This document shows, piece after piece, positions 12,668 to 15,006 of a stretch of 15,006 nucleotides of DNA. Origin of the DNA: Frankiaceae bacterium (lineage in GTDB: Bacteria; Actinomycetota; Actinomycetes; Mycobacteriales; SCTD01); assembly GCA_947479995.1 (NCBI GenBank), contig CANKBT010000031.1, positions 1 to 15,006 on the forward strand, written 5' to 3'. Positions within the stretch are counted from its first letter, which is position 1. Each line of letters opens with the position of its first letter. The notes under the pieces were generated by a model. That model saw only the letters and a program-made list of their open reading frames with translations. It searched no databases and was not told the DNA's origin. The position numbers and the translations under genes were made by a program.

Positions 12668-15006
12668 ATGCGCGCCACGCCCGCCCTGCTCCTGCTCGCC
12701 GGCCTGCTGCTCCCCGCGGCACCCGTTGCGGCCGCCCCGGCGGCGGCCGGCGACCCGACCGGGCTGCCGGCCGGCGTGCCCGCCGCCGCCCTGCGTGCCG
12801 AGCCGGAGCTGCCGGCGCCGCCGGCGTGGCCCTTCGGCGAGACGTGGTCGCGCACGTCGGGCACCGGCCGCCTCGGCGGCGGCGCGCAGACCTGGACCGA
12901 CTGGGTCTACGACGACCACGGCGCCGCGCTGCCGGGCGGGCTCACGCCGACGCCCGCCGCGATGACGAGCAACCTCGCGCCGACGCAGGGCGCCTACGAC
13001 TACCCGGCCGGGCCGGCGAGCGCCAACGGCGCGGACGTCTTCCGCAGCGCCGTCGGCGTCGACGAGGACGCGTCGTACTGGCGCGTCGACTGGGGGACGC
13101 TCGTCGACCCCGCGGTGCCGCTCGCCGTCTGGGGCGTCGACCTCGACGACGCGGCGGCGACGGGCACGTCGACCTGGCCGGCGGCGGCCGGGGTGACGAG
13201 CCCGGGCAGCGACCGCTTCCTCGTGGTGTCGAGCCGGGGCGCGCAGCTGCTCGGCGGCGCCGCGCCGGTGGCGCTGCCCGTCGCGGTCGACCTGCCGAGC
13301 CGCTCGTTCGTCGTGCGCGTGCCGGCCGCCGACCTGCCGCTGGCCGGGGCGTCGCGGCTGCGCCTCGTCGCGGGCCTGGCCGACGCGAGCGGCACGGCGA
13401 TGGCCGCGCCGCTCACCGGCGGGCTGCCGCTGCTGCAGGGCGCCCGCGTCTACAACGCCACCTTCCGCACCGTCGCGCAGGAGCCGCCGGTCTACCGCGA
13501 GGGCGACACGGCGGCGCTCGCGCGCCAGCTCGGCGAGCTCGCCACGGGCAGCCCGCTCGCGGGGCTCGGGCTCGACGGCCTCGAGCGCTTCGTCACCGGC
13601 AACTTCTGGATGGAGGACCACCAGGCCGACGCGCTCGCGCGCGGCGACGTCTCGGCCTTCAGCCTGCGCGTCGAGTGGGACCGGCTGCGCGCCCGCGAGA
13701 GCACGCCCGACCCGCTCGTCCCCGGCTACAGCAACCGCTGGTACGTCTCGCAGCAGGACCTCGGCCAGGGCGTCGTCGAGGACGCCCGCCCGCCCGGCGA
13801 CCTCGAGCCCAACTACCTCGGCCGCGTGCAGCCGTACGCCGTGCAGGTGCCCGAGGGCGTGGAGCCGGGAGCGCCGCTGACGTGGGTGCTGCACTCACTC
13901 GGCGTCAACCACAACCAGTACGGCGCGCTCAACCCTCGGCTGCTGCAGGACCTCTGCGACGACCGCGGCTCGATCTGCGCGAGCACGCTCGGGCGCGGCC
14001 CCGACCTCTGGTACTTCGACGAGTCCGAGGCCGACTTCTGGCAGGTGTGGCGCGAGGTCGCCGAGGCCTTCGCGCCGAGCACCGAGCGCACCGTCATCAG
14101 CGGCTACTCCATGGGCGGCTGGGCGTCGTACAAGCTCGGGCTCGCGCACCCCGACCTGTTCGCCCGGGCGATGGTGCTCGAGGGCCCGCCGACGTGCGGC
14201 GTCGCCGTCGAGTCCGGCGTGCGGCTGCCCGCGGACGTGACGTCGCCGAGCCGGTGCGGCACCGACGGCGAGTCGTTCACGCTGCTCGAGAACGCGCGCG
14301 AGGTGCCGTACGGCGTCACGCAGGGCGTCGTCGACCAGCTCGTGCCGTTCACCAGCGCCGTCGAGCAGGTCGGCGAGCTCGACCGGCTCGGCTACCGGCA
14401 CCGCTTCGAGCTCTACCCGCTCGAGGACCACCTGCTGTACGCCGTGCAGGACCGCTTCGACACGCAGGTCGCCGCGATCGGCGGCGACCCGGCGCGCAGC
14501 ACCGACCCGGCGCGCGTGACCTACCGGTGGCACCCGGCGCTCGCCGACGAGGCGCTCGGCATCGGCACCACCACGGCGTACTGGGTGACGTCGCTGGCGG
14601 CGCGCGACGCGACGCCCGGCACGACCGCGCGCGTCGACGCGCGCTCGCTCGCGCTGCCCGACCCGGCCGTCGAGGTCGCCCGCACGACGTCGCCGCTCAC
14701 GGTGCCGACGCCCGGGCAGGCGACCGAGCTGACGTGGGCGCTCGGCGCGGCGCCCGCCACCGTCCAGCGGCTGGCGCTCGACCTCACCGGCGTCGCGGCG
14801 CTCACGGTCGACGCGCCGCGCGCGGGCCTGCGCTGCGGCGCGGTGGTCGACGCGGTCTCCGACGGCGCGTCGGTGCTCACCGTCGCCGGGCTGGACGGCG
14901 CCGACCGCGTCGTGACCGTGCCGGCGGGGGAGAGCAGCACGGTGCTCGCCTGCGCGGCGGCCGCGCCCGGCTCACCCGGCGCCGGCGGCGCCCCGGGCGG
15001 TGCGCC
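12668..15006 (+). CDS. Large secreted serine hydrolase (alpha/beta-hydrolase fold), 3' end outside window
   Basis: An open frame of at least 779 residues with no stop before the window edge. A signal peptide covers about 1-23 (MRATPALLLLAGLLLP, then AAPVAAA). Residues 40-400 form a beta-rich N-terminal region with many W, Y and D residues (QTWTDWVYDDHG; SYWRVDWGTLVDP), which I cannot assign; it may bind carbohydrate or surface ligands. The catalytic domain follows, starting near LTWVLHSLGVNHNQYG. The nucleophile is Ser481 in GYSMGG, with probable Asp556 (VVDQLVPF) and His588 (LEDHLLYA). This suggests an esterase, depolymerase or S9-like peptidase. After about 620 comes a beta-sandwich-like region, then a Gly/Ala/Pro-rich stretch that may lead to an anchor. 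An in-frame GTG at 12665 is an alternative start. Confidence 0.85.
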   Translation, partial: MRATPALLLLAGLLLPAAPVAAAPAAAGDPTGLPAGVPAAALRAEPELPAPPAWPFGETWSRTSGTGRLGGGAQTWTDWVYDDHGAALPGGLTPTPAAMTSNLAPTQGAYDYPAGPASANGADVFRSAVGVDEDASYWRVDWGTLVDPAVPLAVWGVDLDDAAATGTSTWPAAAGVTSPGSDRFLVVSSRGAQLLGGAAPVALPVAVDLPSRSFVVRVPAADLPLAGASRLRLVAGLADASGTAMAAPLTGGLPLLQGARVYNATFRTVAQEPPVYREGDTAALARQLGELATGSPLAGLGLDGLERFVTGNFWMEDHQADALARGDVSAFSLRVEWDRLRARESTPDPLVPGYSNRWYVSQQDLGQGVVEDARPPGDLEPNYLGRVQPYAVQVPEGVEPGAPLTWVLHSLGVNHNQYGALNPRLLQDLCDDRGSICASTLGRGPDLWYFDESEADFWQVWREVAEAFAPSTERTVISGYSMGGWASYKLGLAHPDLFARAMVLEGPPTCGVAVESGVRLPADVTSPSRCGTDGESFTLLENAREVPYGVTQGVVDQLVPFTSAVEQVGELDRLGYRHRFELYPLEDHLLYAVQDRFDTQVAAIGGDPARSTDPARVTYRWHPALADEALGIGTTTAYWVTSLAARDATPGTTARVDARSLALPDPAVEVARTTSPLTVPTPGQATELTWALGAAPATVQRLALDLTGVAALTVDAPRAGLRCGAVVDAVSDGASVLTVAGLDGADRVVTVPAGESSTVLACAAAAPGSPGAGGAPGGA

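Noticed and set aside
11426..13894. An 822-residue minus-strand open frame extending the phosphodiesterase
   Set aside because: A signal peptide and strong ribosome binding site place the start at 12541. The extension is antisense to the secreted hydrolase.

Overview
The window is very GC-rich, uses GTG starts freely, packs its genes closely, and has several promoters whose -10 box sits 6-8 bases before the start codon. It encodes actinobacterial families: DUF427, a Vms1-like release factor of the acVLRF1 type, a PspC-domain kinase with a NarL-type regulator, and an ABC pair with split active sites. Together these point to a chromosomal segment of an actinomycete (Actinomycetota). No genus can be named from sequence alone. 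I see no tRNA, rRNA, CRISPR array, insertion sequence or phage gene, and no stretch over 300 bases lacks a gene.

Layout, left to right. (1) 65-2918, plus strand: a DUF427 protein, GMP synthase (guaA), a GNAT acetyltransferase overlapping the guaA end, and a small membrane protein overlapping the acetyltransferase end. (2) 2915-3798: a lipoprotein on the minus strand, divergent from a small cupin. (3) 3823-6847: a PspC-domain membrane protein with a C-terminal beta-rich domain on the minus strand, divergent from a PspC-fused histidine kinase and its response regulator. This looks like a LiaFSR-type envelope-stress module. (4) 6851-10948, minus strand: a three-gene run read right to left, with two ABC exporter half-transporters followed by an acVLRF1-type peptidyl-tRNA hydrolase. 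(5) 11004-11429: a small membrane protein divergent from the ABC genes across a 55-base gap that holds a perfect 8-bp palindrome. (6) 11426-12541, minus: a secreted glycerophosphodiester phosphodiesterase. Divergent from it, 12668 to the window edge, is a large secreted serine hydrolase that is cut off by the end of the sequence.

Most worth attention: the ABC pair has complementary decay of its ATP sites, leaving one intact composite site and one fully degenerate one. The exporter appears co-transcribed with a ribosome-rescue factor. The PspC/kinase divergon has an unusual nested inverted repeat in its shared promoter region. Several genes, including essential guaA, look leaderless. I found nothing I would call an entirely new system; the exporter plus rescue-factor operon is the closest candidate.
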